Part shown: positions 63,801 through 64,000 of the stretch, in pieces | How positions within the stretch are numbered: position 1 is the stretch's first letter | Layout: each line of letters opens with the position of its first letter | From: Cycloclasticus sp. symbiont of Bathymodiolus heckerae | Lineage (GTDB): Bacteria > Pseudomonadota > Gammaproteobacteria > Methylococcales > Cycloclasticaceae | Direction of reading: 5' to 3' | Length of the DNA: 64,000 bases | NCBI GenBank assembly: GCA_002101235.1 | Contig: LWTL01000120.1 | Span: 1-64,000, forward strand | Made by a program: the position numbers and the translations under genes | The notes under the pieces: generated by a model | What the model saw: only the letters and a program-made list of their open reading frames with translations | Database searches by the model: none | Told to the model about the DNA's origin: nothing

Positions 63801-64000
63801 TGATGACGAAATTGTTGGCGAGCATGCGAGGGATTTATTAAAAGACGCAAAAGCTATGCTGCAAAAGATCATTGATGAAAAATGGCTTGTTGCACAAGCG
63901 GTGCTTGGCTTTTACCCTGCGAACAGCCGTGTTGATGACGTGGTGGTTTATACCGATGAGTCGCGCAGTGAAGAGCGAGCTGTTTTACACCAACTGCGTC
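60889..64000 (+). CDS. metH: Cobalamin-dependent methionine synthase, 5' part
   Basis: The frame is open from ATG 60889 to the right edge, 1037 complete codons of about 1230. The homocysteine-binding domain has zinc ligands C249 (NCALG), C312 and C313 (GGCCGT), matching E. coli C247, C310 and C311. The methyltetrahydrofolate domain follows (MDEGMLE; VRTNPDT-type segments replaced by local variants), and the cobalamin domain has the lower-ligand H765 in DVHDIGKN. The AdoMet-activation domain begins near the edge and is cut. It makes methionine from homocysteine and needs B12; no cobalamin riboswitch was visible upstream. It is divergent from thiD, with a 129-base gap. Confidence 0.96.
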   Translation, partial: MNQTEKHTQLLDLLKQRILMLDGAMGTMIQSYNFTEEDYRGERFADWPSDVKGNNDLLSLTQGVTIRAIHLAYLEAGADIVETNTFNSTTVAMADYDMQALSYEINEQSARIARQAADDIEAKYPERSCFVAGVLGPTNRTASISPDVNDPAFRNVSFDELAKAYTESIDALLKGGADILLVETIFDTLNAKAALFAIEQYFEDHQVRYPVMISGTITDASGRTLSGQVTEAFWNSVRHVKPISIGFNCALGAEELRQYIEELSRVADTYISAHPNAGLPNEFGGYDESPEDMAVHINEWAKSGFLNIIGGCCGTSPEFITAMKEAVADCEPRQIPELDVSCRLSGLEPMNITSDSLFINVGERTNVTGSARFKRLIKEQDYETALDVARQQVESGAQIIDINMDEGMLESKAAMMRFLNLIAAEPDISVVPVMIDSSKWDILEAGLKCVQGKAVVNSISLKEGEENFINQAKTIMRYGAAVIVMAFDETGQADTFERKVEICTRAYNVLTKKAGFPPEDIIFDPNIFAVATGIDEHNNYAVDFIEATRVIKQTLPHAMVSGGVSNVSFSFRGNNAVREAIHAVFLYHAIKAGMDMGIVNAGQLAVYDDIPAELREAVEDVILNRTPSTGESATENLLDIAAKYLDVDSEEAVKEAAQWRSWPVKKRLEHALVKGITEFIEEDTELVRQEVDRPLHVIEGPLMDGMNVVGDLFGEGKMFLPQVVKSARVMKKAVAYLMPYMEEEKGDVIASNGKILMATVKGDVHDIGKNIVGVVLQCNGFEVIDLGVMVPADTILKKAREHNVDVIGLSGLITPSLDEMVHMAKEMERQGFKVPLMIGGATTSRAHTAVKIEPNYRGASVYVTDASRSVGVLTNLMDSERSEPYKQKVREEYTEVRERHKGRQSTKRQLNIGDARNNATQVDWESFTPVKPSFLGTKTLNDYPLDEIAEFIDWSPFFHTWELIGSYPKILDDEIVGEHARDLLKDAKAMLQKIIDEKWLVAQAVLGFYPANSRVDDVVVYTDESRSEERAVLHQLR

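Overview
The window reads as an ordinary stretch of a gammaproteobacterial chromosome. The base composition leans AT, coding is dense, start codons are mixed (several TTG and GTG), and gene content and order are typical of the class: argS-priA, coaBC-dut-algC-argB, aceEF-lpdA, rpmB-rpmG beside radC, MotY of a sodium-type flagellum, Rsd/AlgQ, a DUF3379-type anti-sigma factor. The assortment resembles Thiotrichales-like marine genera such as Cycloclasticus or Methylophaga, but that is an impression, not a demonstration. There is no prophage, CRISPR array, tRNA or rRNA. The only mobile DNA is the right end of an IS256-family insertion sequence at the left edge.

Layout. 1-128: IS256-family end. 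160-1688 (minus): ArfB ribosome rescue, DUF3622 protein, CvfB-like S1 protein. 1773-13382 (minus): a long tightly packed run priA, argS, SPOR protein, exonuclease-like EEP protein, alpha/beta hydrolase, rlmKL, TAXI-type binding protein, a second EEP protein, and a two-helix K+ channel gene that appears broken by a small deletion. 13383-14011: non-coding or poorly coding region with DnaA-box-like sites. 14012-15925 (plus): ECF sigma factor, zinc anti-sigma factor, and a DeoR/SufR-like regulator with a Cys cluster. 15979-21630 (minus): ferredoxin reductase, truncated haemoglobin, RND pump and adaptor. 21757-28070: small lipoprotein, acyltransferase-like protein with an unknown partner, membrane-anchored MutS-like ATPase, MOSC protein, Rsd, two NUDIX hydrolases. 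28076-35106 (minus): DUF1456, Ogt, DUF4442, PepN, DUF423, MoaB, Do-type protease, DUF6524.

35322-40009 (plus) carries the most unusual locus: a 1433-residue protein joining two cyclic-nucleotide-binding-like domains, a rhodanese domain and about 1000 residues of coiled coil, translationally overlapped by a small Rieske ferredoxin. Then come rpmB-rpmG and radC (minus), and coaBC-dut-algC-argB (plus), followed by a convergent DUF4124 gene, the pyruvate dehydrogenase operon aceE-aceF-lpdA with an esterase gene, a MotY-like OmpA protein with an inserted domain, argG, an OprC-type TonB-dependent copper receptor preceded by two copies of an inverted-repeat operator, thiD-thiE (minus), and the first 1037 codons of cobalamin-dependent metH, which runs off the right edge.

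Most genes are housekeeping (translation, replication restart, CoA, arginine, thiamine and methionine synthesis, pyruvate oxidation). The accessory themes are redox and NO/oxygen stress (truncated haemoglobin, 2Fe-2S reductase, Fe-S-type regulator), envelope processes (RND pump, Do protease, SPOR protein) and copper uptake. No complete new system could be proven. The best candidates for undescribed biology are the cNMP/rhodanese/coiled-coil plus Rieske pair, the paired operators of the copper receptor, the membrane-anchored MutS-like ATPase and the duplicated EEP proteins.
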